From Eubacteriaceae bacterium (GTDB lineage: Bacteria; Bacillota; Clostridia; Eubacteriales; Anaerofustaceae): a stretch of 46,434 nucleotides of DNA. Below, piece by piece: positions 7,960 through 18,290 of this stretch. The stretch is taken from assembly GCA_009782515.1 (NCBI GenBank), contig WRIY01000018.1, positions 1-46,434 on the forward strand. The letters are read 5' to 3'. The position numbers and the translations under genes are program-made. A model generated the notes under the pieces. That model was not told the DNA's origin. It searched no databases and saw only the letters and a program-made list of their open reading frames with translations. Within the stretch, counting starts at the first letter, position 1, and each line of letters opens with the position of its first letter.

Positions 7960-9660
7960 ATGAAAAAAAATCTGCCGATTAGCACTGACGACTTCCCAAC
8001 GGTCATAAATGGCGGCTGCTATTTTGTTGACAAATCGATGTTTGTCGCTGAGGCTTTGGCCAATATATATGAGACTAAGCTCATTTTGCGCCCAAGGCGC
8101 TTTGGAAAGAGCCTGAACATGAGCATGCTGAAAGCTTTTTTAGAGATGGGATCCCCCAAGGGGCTCTTTGACGGGCTGTCAATATCAGAGTGCAAAGAAT
8201 TGTGCGAAGCCCATCAGGCCCAGCACCCTGTTATTTTCCTGTCGCTAAAAGACATAGATGCCAGTGATTTCCCAGAAGCGCTTGAAATCCTTTCCATACG
8301 AATCAGCGACGAGGCCAAGAGGCTTAAAATCGGAAAAGAGTGCATTGAGCTTGATGAAGACGAAAATGCTGTATTTGCCAGAATGTCTGCAAGCAAGGCA
8401 ACTAAACCTGATGTGGCAAGAAGCATTCGCTTAATGTCAAAAGCTTTGCACCAGCGATATGGCAAGAAGGCAATTGTTCTTATAGACGAATACGACGCTC
8501 CTATAAACCAGTCTTATGACATGAAATACTATGGCGAAATGGTTAGCCTATTTAGAGGGCTGCTTGGGCAAGCGCTCAAGAGCAACCCATACGTAGAGTT
8601 TGCAGTATTGACCGGAGTGCTTCGGGTATCAAAAGAGAATATATTCTCAGGCCTTAACAATATTGCTGTATATTCTGCCCTTGACGATGAGTTCAGCAGC
8701 CATTTTGGCTTTACTGGCGAAGAGGTAGCCGCCATGCTCAGCTATTATGGGCTCGATGATCGCATGGCTGATGTGAAAGAGTATTATGACGGCTACAGGA
8801 TGGGCAGCTTTGAAATGTACAACCCATGGGCTGTTGTAAGGGCTTGCAGCCGCATGGCTAAGAATAAAAGCGCAAAGCTTGAGATGTATTGGGCAAACAC
8901 TGCTCCAAGCGACTTGGTGCGAGATATGCTTATGAGAGACGGCTTTGAGGCGATGTCTTCAATTGATGCTCTGGCAAATGGAGGTACAGCTAAAAAAAGG
9001 GTGTCAATTCTGTCTTCCTACAGAGACTTGGCAGCAACCCCCAGCAGCGAGGCATTGTGGGGCATGATGTTCATGGCAGGCTACCTCACATGGGAGGCCA
9101 AGGGAAGCAATAATATATATGAGCTAAGAGCGCCAAACCTCGAAGTTAGGGAAGCTTTGCGAGAAGATGCACTCTCGTGGGCAATGTCAGCTATGCCAAT
9201 AACTGAGAGAAAGGCGGATAGGCTGTATGCTGCCTTGCTTGGTGGCAATGCAGATGCGGCGGAAGCTGTAATAAATGAACTGCTTGAGGGAGTCCTGAGT
9301 GTAAGGGACGGCATAGTTGTCCATGGCGACTTTAAGATAAGCCAGGAAAAGGACTGCCACTTGATAACAGCAGCTCTGCTCGCATGCAGCAACTGGACTG
9401 CCAAAAGCGAAGCAGAGTCCGGCGATGGGTATGCAGACATGATGTGCACAAATGAAGGCCTGAATGCTGCAATCGTAATTGAAGAAAAATTTTCTGAACA
9501 AATCGATGATTCAAGCCTCTCTAAGAAAGCGCAAGAGGCAATGGGGCAGATTGCCGCAAAGAGATACGCAAAGAGCGTTGAGGGCTTAGATACAGTTGTT
9601 GCCGTTGGGATCGCATATGCAAGCAGGAAGTGCAAGGTGATCATTAAGCAGCTTGCATAG
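7960..9660 (+). CDS. AAA-ATPase-like / PD-(D/E)XK nuclease-like protein, copy 1 (intact)
   Basis: A 566-aa member of the predicted AAA-ATPase plus PD-(D/E)XK family (Pfam AAA-ATPase_like with PDDEXK_9), common and multi-copy in gut Firmicutes and Bacteroidetes. The N-terminal opening is KKNLPISTDDFPTVI and the P-loop is RPRRFGKSLN near residue 40. Walker B is IVLIDEYDAPINQ near residue 170. The C-terminal nuclease-like core has GDGYADMM followed by AAIVIEEKFS, giving the Asp and E-x-K residues. The ATG at 7960 is chosen because GGAGG (7949-7953) sits 6 nt upstream; the frame extends farther without such a site. The biological role of the family is not established. Two close paralogues occur at 21140 and 34268, one doubtful and one broken, so this is the only fully intact copy here. 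Confidence 0.88.
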   Translation: MKKNLPISTDDFPTVINGGCYFVDKSMFVAEALANIYETKLILRPRRFGKSLNMSMLKAFLEMGSPKGLFDGLSISECKELCEAHQAQHPVIFLSLKDIDASDFPEALEILSIRISDEAKRLKIGKECIELDEDENAVFARMSASKATKPDVARSIRLMSKALHQRYGKKAIVLIDEYDAPINQSYDMKYYGEMVSLFRGLLGQALKSNPYVEFAVLTGVLRVSKENIFSGLNNIAVYSALDDEFSSHFGFTGEEVAAMLSYYGLDDRMADVKEYYDGYRMGSFEMYNPWAVVRACSRMAKNKSAKLEMYWANTAPSDLVRDMLMRDGFEAMSSIDALANGGTAKKRVSILSSYRDLAATPSSEALWGMMFMAGYLTWEAKGSNNIYELRAPNLEVREALREDALSWAMSAMPITERKADRLYAALLGGNADAAEAVINELLEGVLSVRDGIVVHGDFKISQEKDCHLITAALLACSNWTAKSEAESGDGYADMMCTNEGLNAAIVIEEKFSEQIDDSSLSKKAQEAMGQIAAKRYAKSVEGLDTVVAVGIAYASRKCKVIIKQLA

Positions 9661-9973
9661 GCTGCATCCGTCTATAGCTGGCTTTAAAGCAAGCAAACGC
9701 CCATTAAAAGAACAAACTGCTCACACGGGCAATAATAGCTCAGGCATGCGGGCATCTTGCCAAGGGCAGTTGCCTTGCATTCCTGCTTGCCCTGCCACCC
9801 GTCTGGGCCTTTCATTTGTATGCAAAAAGGCTGATGGCCATGCCCCCAATAATCCGCTTTGCCTCAAAACGCTGTGATAATATTCACAATACCCGCCAAA
9901 GTTTATCTGCCGCCGGCATGCACTAAAAAAGGCGCCCGGCACTTAGCCAAGCGCTAATCTTTAGATTCGAAGC
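9661..9973. other. Intergenic region between convergent genes
   Basis: About 310 bp between the 3' ends of the AAA paralogue and the Uma2-type gene. Short open frames on both strands have no ribosome site or recognisable product. No clear rho-independent terminator (stem plus T-run) was found for either gene. Confidence 0.4.
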
Positions 9974-10486
9974 CTAGAAAAGATCAGCTGAAAAAATCTT
10001 TTGAAGGTTGATCTTGCATCCGTTTAGGCTCTCAACCAAAGCAGTGTCGTTTTCAAAATAGAGCCTTGTGTCATAGCGCTCGCCGTTGAGGATATATGTC
10101 TGGACGGTTTTTGTGTATGTATTGATAATCCAGTACTCAGGGACTCTGGCTTCTGTATAGGCCATAAACTTGTCGGTATAGCAGATGATTCCGTCTTCGG
10201 GCGTTATTATCTCTACTATAAGATCCGGCAGCCCTGTGAACTTGCTTGACTGGGCGTCATAGGACGGTGTGGAGACTACATACACATCAGGTTTGTAAAC
10301 ATCAGCTGAGTCGATTTCAAGAGAGAGTGCATAGCTTTCTATAACTCTGTATGGCTTGCCTTGAAGGTATAGCCACAATTGCCCGTGCAGCTCGCTGGCA
10401 ATAGCTTTTATCTGCCAATACGGCGTTAGCTTAGGCTGTGTGATTCCATTGATAATTTCATAGTCGGTATATTGCTGGTCCGCCAT
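9974..10486 (-). CDS. Uma2-family (DUF820) PD-(D/E)XK protein
   Basis: A 170-aa protein with the DUF820/Uma2 signature: PDVYVV, then GLPDLIVEIITPEDG, a Lys-containing segment (YTDKFMAYTEARVPEYWIIN) and a beta-rich tail. The family has a restriction-endonuclease-like core, and the Asp, Glu and Lys positions look conserved. It is often present in many copies in cyanobacteria and scattered in Firmicutes, with unproven function. The ATG at 10484-10486 is chosen because AAGGAG lies 5 nt upstream; a 22-residue longer frame has no such site. It is transcribed alone, converging on the AAA/PD-(D/E)XK gene, another protein with the same nuclease-type fold. Confidence 0.82.
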   Translation of the reverse strand: MADQQYTDYEIINGITQPKLTPYWQIKAIASELHGQLWLYLQGKPYRVIESYALSLEIDSADVYKPDVYVVSTPSYDAQSSKFTGLPDLIVEIITPEDGIICYTDKFMAYTEARVPEYWIINTYTKTVQTYILNGERYDTRLYFENDTALVESLNGCKINLQKIFSADLF

Positions 10487-10622
10487 TTCAACTCCTTTTG
10501 CATCCAGGCATATAGCTTTTTGCCAAGCTATATTATATTTGTAAAATTTCAATTAGATTATATCGCTTTTATTTCGAAAAATCAAAGGCAATTAAAAGCA
10601 ATAAGCTTATATAAGCGATCGT

Positions 10623-10682
10623 TAATGTTACATTAGAACGGCTAAAGCCTAAAACACTTGCATGTATAGGGATAACATGCAA
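10623..10682. promoter_or_regulatory. Two palindromes upstream of the P1 peptidase gene
   Basis: TAATGT-T-ACATTA at 10623-10635 is a perfect 6+1+6 palindrome. TTGCATGT...ACATGCAA at 10658-10682 has 8-bp arms and a 9-nt spacer. Both lie in the divergent region between the Uma2-type gene and the peptidase gene and are candidate operators. The binding protein is unknown. Confidence 0.4.
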
Positions 10683-10730
10683 CAATATTAGTGAAATTAT
10701 AATGAAAAGCGAAAGATTATTTACTCTTAT

Positions 10731-11699
10731 ATGAACACACAAAAAGCATCACTAGACGATCTGGCCTCATTTGCGATAGGCCAGGCAGAAGATAGCGAAG
10801 GCGCCAGCGGGGTAAGCGTAGCAATATGCCTTAAGGGCGCTGTATCAGGCGTTGACGTCAGAGGGGGCTCTCCATCAACAAGGGACATAGCAGCCTTAAG
10901 CCCTCTTGCCAACAGAAGGGCTACGCATGCTGTTATGCTTGCCGGCGGAAGCTCATATGGCCTTGATGCAGCAGGCGGGGTCATGAAGTATTTGGAGGAG
11001 AAGCAAGTTGGCAGAAATATCGGGCAAACAACAGTGCCAAATGTATCTGCAGCGATCCTGTTTGACCTGAGGTGCGGTTCGGCCTTTTCCCGGCCGGGCC
11101 CTGACATGGGCTATAAGGCGTGTGTAGACGCCTATAGCGGCAGTTCCCCCTTAAGCGGCAATTACGGGGCAGGCTGCGGTGCCACTGTAGGCAAGCACAA
11201 CGGCATCGGCAATGCAATGAAAGGCGGCATTGGCTATGCTTTTTTAAGGTACGGCGAGCTTGTTTGCGGGGCAATGGTCGCAGTAAACTGCGCAGGCGAC
11301 GTTCTCGGGCCCGACGGGAAAATAATAGCAGGGACCCTAAACGATGACAAGGCAGGCTTTGCGGATTCTGAAGAGATGGCGCTCGCGCGCTACAAAAGCT
11401 ATTTCGACCTTTTCGGGAACACTGTTATCGGCACAATCATGACAAATGCCGCATTGACTAAAGCGGAGGCCAACAAGCTGGCCAGCCTTGGCCAGAACGG
11501 AATAGCCCGAAGGATCAGGCCAAGCCATTCAGTGCCGGACGGGGACGCCATCTTTGCGCTTTGCTCCGGCGAGGTTGAGGCAACCCTGGATGCAGTGGGC
11601 ATCTTGGCAACAAGGTGCGTAGAAGAAGCAATATTTGATGCTGTAAACAGCGCCAAGAGCGCTTACGGCTATACTGCAATGGCGGATCTTGCGCTCTAA
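10731..11699 (+). CDS. P1-family (DmpA-type) aminopeptidase
   Basis: A 322-aa protein of the P1/DmpA family, Ntn-type hydrolases that self-cleave and then remove N-terminal residues from small peptides. Family blocks seen are LAGGSSYGLDAAGGVMKYLEE near residue 69, GAGCGATVGKHNG near residue 150 and AMVAVNCAGDVLGPDGKI. The expected cleavage and nucleophile region is FGNTVIGTIMTNAALTK (about residues 228-244), followed by RRIRPSHSVPDGDAIFAL. The Thr in this stretch is the likely nucleophile, but I cannot fix the cleavage site. No good Shine-Dalgarno precedes the ATG at 10731, so translation may be weak or the start slightly different. No signal peptide is present, so it is probably cytoplasmic. 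Single gene, with two palindromes upstream. Confidence 0.88.
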   Translation: MNTQKASLDDLASFAIGQAEDSEGASGVSVAICLKGAVSGVDVRGGSPSTRDIAALSPLANRRATHAVMLAGGSSYGLDAAGGVMKYLEEKQVGRNIGQTTVPNVSAAILFDLRCGSAFSRPGPDMGYKACVDAYSGSSPLSGNYGAGCGATVGKHNGIGNAMKGGIGYAFLRYGELVCGAMVAVNCAGDVLGPDGKIIAGTLNDDKAGFADSEEMALARYKSYFDLFGNTVIGTIMTNAALTKAEANKLASLGQNGIARRIRPSHSVPDGDAIFALCSGEVEATLDAVGILATRCVEEAIFDAVNSAKSAYGYTAMADLAL

Positions 11700-11702
11700 T
11701 GC

Positions 11703-11746
11703 AAAAAAAATCGAACCCCCCACTTTTCTCTGGTTTAAGTGGGGGG
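11703..11746 (-). terminator. Rho-independent terminator for the Rrf2 gene
   Basis: Perfect 10-bp stem (CCCCCCACTT, 11716-11725; AAGTGGGGGG, 11737-11746). Read on the minus strand it is followed by TTCG and then eight T residues. It lies 16 bp beyond the stop of the Rrf2 gene and converges on the peptidase gene, which may also use the stem. Confidence 0.8.
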
Positions 11747-11761
11747 CTGCCTGTAATTCAA

Positions 11762-12169
11762 TTAGCGAGCGCTGCTTAGAATTTCATGCAGCGATTTTTC
11801 CTGCAGGCTTTCAGAGAGCAGGCTCTGAACCCTGAACAGCTCCTCGTGCACTTTGCAGCGTTCATCCTTATTGCTTTTCGGGCATCTGTAGTCTTCGGCC
11901 ATACAGTCACACTCAATAAAGTCCTCTTCAACAGCTACAATGATATCGTACAAAAATATATCTCCCGTGCTCTTAGCGAGCTCAAATCCCCCTAACGCCC
12001 CACGATAGCTCTGCACGATGTTTGATCTGATCAGCTTTTTGAGTATTTTATATGCATACTGTTTAGGCACATGCTCATTTTCGCAGATCTCGTTGACATT
12101 GCGGATTTCGTAATCCGAAAGCGATCTCACTATTCTTACAGCATAATCGCACTCTCGTGAAATAAACAT
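11762..12169 (-). CDS. Rrf2-family transcriptional regulator
   Basis: A 135-aa protein starting MFISRECDYAVRIVRSL, the typical Rrf2 winged-helix opening. The wing helix reads VPKQYAYKILKKLIRSNIVQSYRGALGGFELAKS, with the family's RGA-GGF turn. The effector region carries several Cys: ECDC, then RCPKS, then RCKVHEELF. Rrf2 proteins such as IscR and NsrR use a Cys trio there to bind an Fe-S cluster and sense iron-sulfur status, NO or redox. The CxC arrangement here is not the standard spacing, so cluster binding is plausible but unproven. GAGGAG lies about 12 nt before the ATG. No cluster-assembly genes are adjacent. It may act on the palindrome-rich region just upstream. Confidence 0.88.
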   Translation of the reverse strand: MFISRECDYAVRIVRSLSDYEIRNVNEICENEHVPKQYAYKILKKLIRSNIVQSYRGALGGFELAKSTGDIFLYDIIVAVEEDFIECDCMAEDYRCPKSNKDERCKVHEELFRVQSLLSESLQEKSLHEILSSAR

Positions 12170-12776
12170 AACTTTCCGGCACTCCTCAATACTAACCTTT
12201 TATGGTATTATCTAGTTGTGTTTACAGCGGCTATATCGTTCTCAGCTAGAAAATATTATACATTAATACCAGTATTTATGTGTTAACCAGTATCCTAAAT
12301 TTGTTAAGAAAACTATTAGTTTTCTTGGATTAGTATAAATTACTAAGTTTATACCACATAATGCGCTATATATTATATTTCTTCGACATTTAGTGGGGCA
12401 ATTTGGCATTTTATTACGAAAAATATACTTTGTAAGACAAAAATATTTCCTTATTTTTCTAACGCGATATAAATAATACTTTAGGAATATATTGACTGCA
12501 AATATCACTACATGATGCAGAATTTCCCTTAATTATGCCAATAATTACATAATTCCTACATTAGAAAATCCGCTGAATAAAAAGAGAGCGCTATTCGCTA
12601 TGCCCATAAATTGCCAACGGCAAAGCCGCATTGCCCCACGCCGCTTTTTCCGCAGCCCTAATCCTGCCCGGGTGCGCTATTTTCTTGCGTTATTTTCTAA
12701 TGATCAGAAAAAATGCCTCGAAATACGAACTAAGCTGCTTTTTTGCTCATGATATGCCAAAAGAAGTAAAATTCGA
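12170..12776. promoter_or_regulatory. AT-rich palindrome-rich intergenic region
   Basis: About 600 bp between the divergent Rrf2 and TPR genes. It contains a perfect 10+1+10 palindrome at 12306-12326 (AAGAAAACTA/TAGTTTTCTT) and TTAGTA-TAAAT-TACTAA at 12330-12346. AATACC...GGTTAGTATT lies just ahead of the Rrf2 gene near 12190-12210. Base composition is much more AT-rich than the surrounding genes. I see no supported gene; an 81-codon frame at 12263-12508 is low-complexity AT-rich sequence without a ribosome site. Regulatory use is an inference from the palindromes. Confidence 0.5.
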
Positions 12777-12806
12777 TTGATTCACGGAAAATTTGTGAAG
12801 TATAAT
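12777..12806 (+). promoter_or_regulatory. Sigma-A-type promoter of the TPR gene
   Basis: TTGATT (12777-12782), an 18-bp spacer, then TATAAT (12801-12806). The spacer contains a TTCAC/GTGAA inverted repeat (12781-12785 and 12795-12799), a possible operator. The TPR gene starts about 68 bp downstream. Confidence 0.65.
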
Positions 12807-12874
12807 AAGACCGAGAATAATGTATATTCAGATCGAATTATATATACGTGAGGGTTCGAGGAGAGGCGAATTAA

Positions 12875-13945
12875 ATGGATTTAGAGAACAAGGAGGCGTT
12901 GGGAAGCGATCTAGCCGATGCCGCCACAGAATACTATAATGAAGGCACTGCCCTGTACGACAAAGCTGACTATGCCGGCGCTATGCAAATGCACCAAAAA
13001 GCTTTGGAAATGCGCCTGCAAGCACTGGGAGAGGATCACCTTGACACTGCAGCTTCATACAACAGCATAGGATATGTGCACTATGCCATAGCGGACTTTG
13101 GCACTGCTGTAAAAATGCACAGAAAAGCAGCAAGAATCCGTACAAACTCTCTGGGCAAAGAGCATGCGGACACTGCTGACGCCTACTCTGGCATGGGATC
13201 TGCATATTATGGCCTTGGAGACTTTCCCACTGCCATCAAGGCTCACCAGCAGGCGCTGAAAATCCGCATTAAGGCTCTTGGCAAGGCGCATATGGATACG
13301 GCAATGTCCTATTACTATCTATGCGCCTGCATGAACAGAAACAATGATGCAAAGAATGCCGGCGAAATGCTGAAAAGATCACTTAGCATCAGCATCAACG
13401 CTTTGGATTCGCTCAGAAAGGAATACGGCGAGCAGCACCTGCAAACCGCTTTTGCTTACGACAACATAGGATCTGCGCTTTATATCAAGGGAGATTTCGA
13501 TGTTGCCCTTGACATGCTTTACAGGGCTTTGGCAATCCGCATGAAGACGCTTGGCGACAGCCACCCGACAACTGCAAAGTCATGCAGCAACATTGGCCAG
13601 GTTCTAAATAAAATTGGAGACAGCGACGGAGCTTTGTCAATGCACAATAAGGCGCTTGAAATAAATTTGAAAGCATTTGGCGAAGAGCATCCGAATACTA
13701 TACTCACATACAGCAGCATAGGCACAGCCTACAAAAACAAGAATGATTTCGACACATCGCTTGAAATGTATGAAAAGGCTCTTGAGATCAGCAAAAAATC
13801 CCTTGGGGATGGCCACCAAATCACAAAGACAATAAAGCTTCGAATAAAAGCCAACGAGCGCAAGAAGGCTATTATTCTCAAAAAAGCGCAAAAGGCTGAC
13901 AAAGCCGAAGCCGAAAAGGCAGAGGAAACTGCGCCAGGCAGCTGA
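12875..13945 (+). CDS. Kinesin-light-chain-type tetratricopeptide repeat protein
   Basis: A 356-aa protein made almost entirely of 42-residue TPR_12/kinesin-light-chain-type repeats. The repeated unit has a Y-N-IG/A-Y core, then DFxxAxxMHxKALxIRxKALGxxHxxTA. About seven units run from residue 18 to 318; one central unit is longer (SISINALDSLRKEYGEQHLQTA). The tail is highly charged Lys/Ala/Glu. GGAGAGG sits about 8 nt before the ATG at 12875. There is no signal peptide, so it is a cytoplasmic protein-binding scaffold. Such repeats are common in bacteria with multicellular or defence-linked signalling, but no effector domain is fused here and its partner is unknown. Monocistronic, with its own promoter and terminator. 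Confidence 0.88.
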   Translation: MDLENKEALGSDLADAATEYYNEGTALYDKADYAGAMQMHQKALEMRLQALGEDHLDTAASYNSIGYVHYAIADFGTAVKMHRKAARIRTNSLGKEHADTADAYSGMGSAYYGLGDFPTAIKAHQQALKIRIKALGKAHMDTAMSYYYLCACMNRNNDAKNAGEMLKRSLSISINALDSLRKEYGEQHLQTAFAYDNIGSALYIKGDFDVALDMLYRALAIRMKTLGDSHPTTAKSCSNIGQVLNKIGDSDGALSMHNKALEINLKAFGEEHPNTILTYSSIGTAYKNKNDFDTSLEMYEKALEISKKSLGDGHQITKTIKLRIKANERKKAIILKKAQKADKAEAEKAEETAPGS

Positions 13946-13992
13946 GCAGGGCTTAAATGCTTAGCGCCATATAAACGAGCAAGCAATACAGC

Positions 13993-14025
13993 AAAGCCCC
14001 GGCTTAGGGCCGCCGGGGCTTTTTT
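13993..14025 (+). terminator. Rho-independent terminator of the TPR gene
   Basis: An 11-bp stem (AAAGCCCCGGC, 13993-14003; GCCGGGGCTTT, 14012-14022) with an 8-nt loop, continuing into a T-run to 14025. It lies 48 bp after the TPR stop codon. Confidence 0.88.
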
Positions 14026-14104
14026 AGGCCGAGATAAATCCTGCCGCCTTCCAAGGGCTGCAGCTTGCCTTCATTATGCGGCTTTATGGCAAAGGGCAAA
14101 GCTG

Positions 14105-14974
14105 CTAGCTAAGCTTGATTAATGAAAGGCTCGCCTGGTAAACCATAAGCTTCATGCTGTTTCTATAGCTGATAACAGACATTTGAATCATATCTCCTGT
14201 ATTCAGCTGCTCGATAAAGGACATTGAATTGTCTATTAATTCTGCGCTGCCTTCTGTATAATGGCTGCTGCGATCAACAGGCTTGCCATTTATATTCACT
14301 GAAAACCTGACTGCATTCTTGGCTGAGGCCTTGTATGCTATCCTTCTGGAAATGCTGTATATGCCTGGCAGCTGTATTGTCATTGAATCGTTCGGGCAAT
14401 ACAATACATTCATCGATGGGGAGCCATGGGGCAGCCTTATTTGAGTGGTGAAAGTTACAGATGAATTATAAAGGGCGCTTTCGTTTGCATACCTTTCAGC
14501 ATACGCGCTGAGAGGCTGTGTATATGAAAAAGGGGCAAATGCGCCGATATTGGGGTTAAAGGCATATATAATTGCATTGCATATGTAAAACTCCCCAATC
14601 CTGCCTGTATTAGGCAGATCCGCAACGCTCTCAAGCGTGCCGCAATACTGATCAATCTTAATGGGGATTGTTTCCTGCGATATGCATATATCCCTTACAA
14701 GGTCGTTAAAATCAGCTGAGTGCTGAGCCGCGTCATACTTGTTGCTTGGCCATTCCGGCCCAAACCTAAAATAAGTCCTATCGTCCAATACTCCACCGCC
14801 TCCCACACGTTTCAATATATGCAAGCTGTCCAAGCAATATGCAGGCTCGTTCCCTGCTGATAGCTTATGATTGAAAACTTTCGTATATTTGTGATTTCTT
14901 CGCAAGTTAAGCGTTCTAATAAAACAGCATGCAGGCAATCGTTGCCCCAACGGGGAACAAACAGTGCGAATCAC
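14105..14974 (-). CDS. Unknown protein with BclA/C1q-like C-terminal domain
   Basis: A 289-aa product at most; the true start is uncertain because no clear ribosome site precedes the first codons. The C-terminal 120 residues look like the jelly-roll of BclA, C1q or TNF type: TIQLPGIYSISRRIAYKAS, then VRFSVNINGKPVDRSSHY, then SFIEQLNTGDMIQMSVISY. This pattern is typical of spore exosporium and surface glycoprotein tips. The N-terminal half has a glycine run (VGGGGVLDD) and an unassigned segment (residues about 70-160), and no collagen repeats. No signal peptide is seen. In a spore former, a spore-surface or phage-tail-tip-like role is possible; I cannot separate these. It is divergent from recF. 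Confidence 0.5.
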   Translation of the reverse strand: MIRTVCSPLGQRLPACCFIRTLNLRRNHKYTKVFNHKLSAGNEPAYCLDSLHILKRVGGGGVLDDRTYFRFGPEWPSNKYDAAQHSADFNDLVRDICISQETIPIKIDQYCGTLESVADLPNTGRIGEFYICNAIIYAFNPNIGAFAPFSYTQPLSAYAERYANESALYNSSVTFTTQIRLPHGSPSMNVLYCPNDSMTIQLPGIYSISRRIAYKASAKNAVRFSVNINGKPVDRSSHYTEGSAELIDNSMSFIEQLNTGDMIQMSVISYRNSMKLMVYQASLSLIKLS

Positions 14975-15242
14975 TTAAAACATGCTCTTTAGGCGTTGCT
15001 TTAAGACGCAAAATACTGTTAAAAAGCGCAAAAAAATGATATAATGGCATATGTGGCATTCATCAAGCATTACTGTTGATTACTCTGTTTCCAAACGCAA
15101 AAATATTGCTTAAAAGCCTTTGTAAGTTGCAAGGATGTTTTTTATATCTTTTTGCTTTTGCATATGCCTGCACGTGGCAGGCAGCAAAGAAAAATTTAAT
15201 AAAAAGCTTGCAGAATGCCTTTATCGGGGCCGGGTGGCGAAA

Positions 15243-16334
15243 ATGCACATTATAAAGCTAAGCCTTTCAAATTTTCGTAACATACAGTCTGCGAGCCTAT
15301 CATTCTCAAAAGGCATAAATGCCCTTTACGGCCGCAATGGCCAGGGCAAGACGAATACCCTTGAAGCCATAATGCTGGCGCTGCAAGGGAAAAGCCATAG
15401 AGAGCGAAAGGCCCTGGCTTTTATTGGCCCGTACAGCGACAGCTTGTCTATTGAGGCCGAAGTTGCCTCTGACAGCGCTCAAGCCTATACAGCAGGCCTG
15501 TATATCTCAGCTGAAAAGCGGGTGCACAGAGTTGACGGTCATACCGTCAAGAAAAGATCTGAAATCGCCCCGCTGTTCCCTGCTATCTTCTTCAGCCCGG
15601 CTGATCTCGAGCTTGTCAGGGGGCCTGCCGCCTCCAGGAGAGCATACCTTGACGAATCGATATCGGTAATGAGCAAGAATTATGCTGCTGCGCTGGCTGA
15701 GCATAGGAGGCTGCTCTCACAGAAGTCGTCTATACTGCGCCAGTACAACAGGTCTTTGGATTCTATGCTTGATATTTACGATGAAAAGCTTGCTGAGTGC
15801 GGGGCGATAATAATAAAATCCAGAATTCGCTTTCTCAGGGCGCTCAAGCCGGAGCTTGAGAGGCAGTACCATTACCTCTCCGGAGGGAGGGAAAAGCTTG
15901 ATATTGACTACTATGACAAAGCGGTTATTGAGATAGGCTCAGCCAGCCTCCAGGAATCCTACCTCGGGATGCTTGAGAGGGCAAGAAAAGTTGACATACG
16001 CTACCGCGAATGCACTGAAGGCATACACAGGGATGACATTGTCTTTACTCTGGACAAGATGCAAGCCCAAAACTTTGCCAGCCTCGGCCAGCAAAAGAGC
16101 TTGGCGCTATGCATGAAGCTCTCGCTGATTAATATATACAAAAACGCCCTTGGGGAAAAGCCTGTTGCCCTGCTTGACGATGTGCTCAGCGAGCTGGACA
16201 GCGACAGGAGAAAGCTGGCGCTTACTATAATTGCCGGATCTCAGGCGGTTATTACCTGTACAGACGAAAGCTTCCTTGAGAGCAGAAGAGACGTTAATAA
16301 ATTCATTGTTTCAGAAGGAATAATAAAAAATTGA
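15243..16334 (+). CDS. recF: DNA replication and repair protein RecF
   Basis: A 363-aa SMC-like ATPase that helps load RecA at single-strand gaps through the RecFOR pathway. Walker A is GRNGQGKTN near residue 30. The ABC signature region is SLGQQKSLALCMKLS and Walker B is PVALLDDVLSELDSDRR. Length matches the family. The ATG at 15243 gives the usual start MHIIKLSLSNFRNIQ, with GGTGG 5 nt upstream; a longer in-frame extension to 15135 has no family support. gyrB follows after 12 bp, the standard recF-gyrB-gyrA order near bacterial origins. The usual upstream dnaA, dnaN and S4-domain gene are replaced by about 270 bp of non-coding DNA and a divergent unrelated gene. Confidence 0.96.
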   Translation: MHIIKLSLSNFRNIQSASLSFSKGINALYGRNGQGKTNTLEAIMLALQGKSHRERKALAFIGPYSDSLSIEAEVASDSAQAYTAGLYISAEKRVHRVDGHTVKKRSEIAPLFPAIFFSPADLELVRGPAASRRAYLDESISVMSKNYAAALAEHRRLLSQKSSILRQYNRSLDSMLDIYDEKLAECGAIIIKSRIRFLRALKPELERQYHYLSGGREKLDIDYYDKAVIEIGSASLQESYLGMLERARKVDIRYRECTEGIHRDDIVFTLDKMQAQNFASLGQQKSLALCMKLSLINIYKNALGEKPVALLDDVLSELDSDRRKLALTIIAGSQAVITCTDESFLESRRDVNKFIVSEGIIKN

Positions 16335-18266
<1,932 letters not shown>

Positions 18267-18290
18267 CATACATGGGAAAGGCATATAGCA

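Noticed and set aside
9653..9942. Overlapping short frames after AAA copy 1
   Set aside because: Present on both strands, no ribosome sites, no recognisable motifs.
12263..12508. 81-codon frame in the AT-rich intergenic region
   Set aside because: Low-complexity AT-rich content, no ribosome site, and it crosses the palindromes; no family resemblance.
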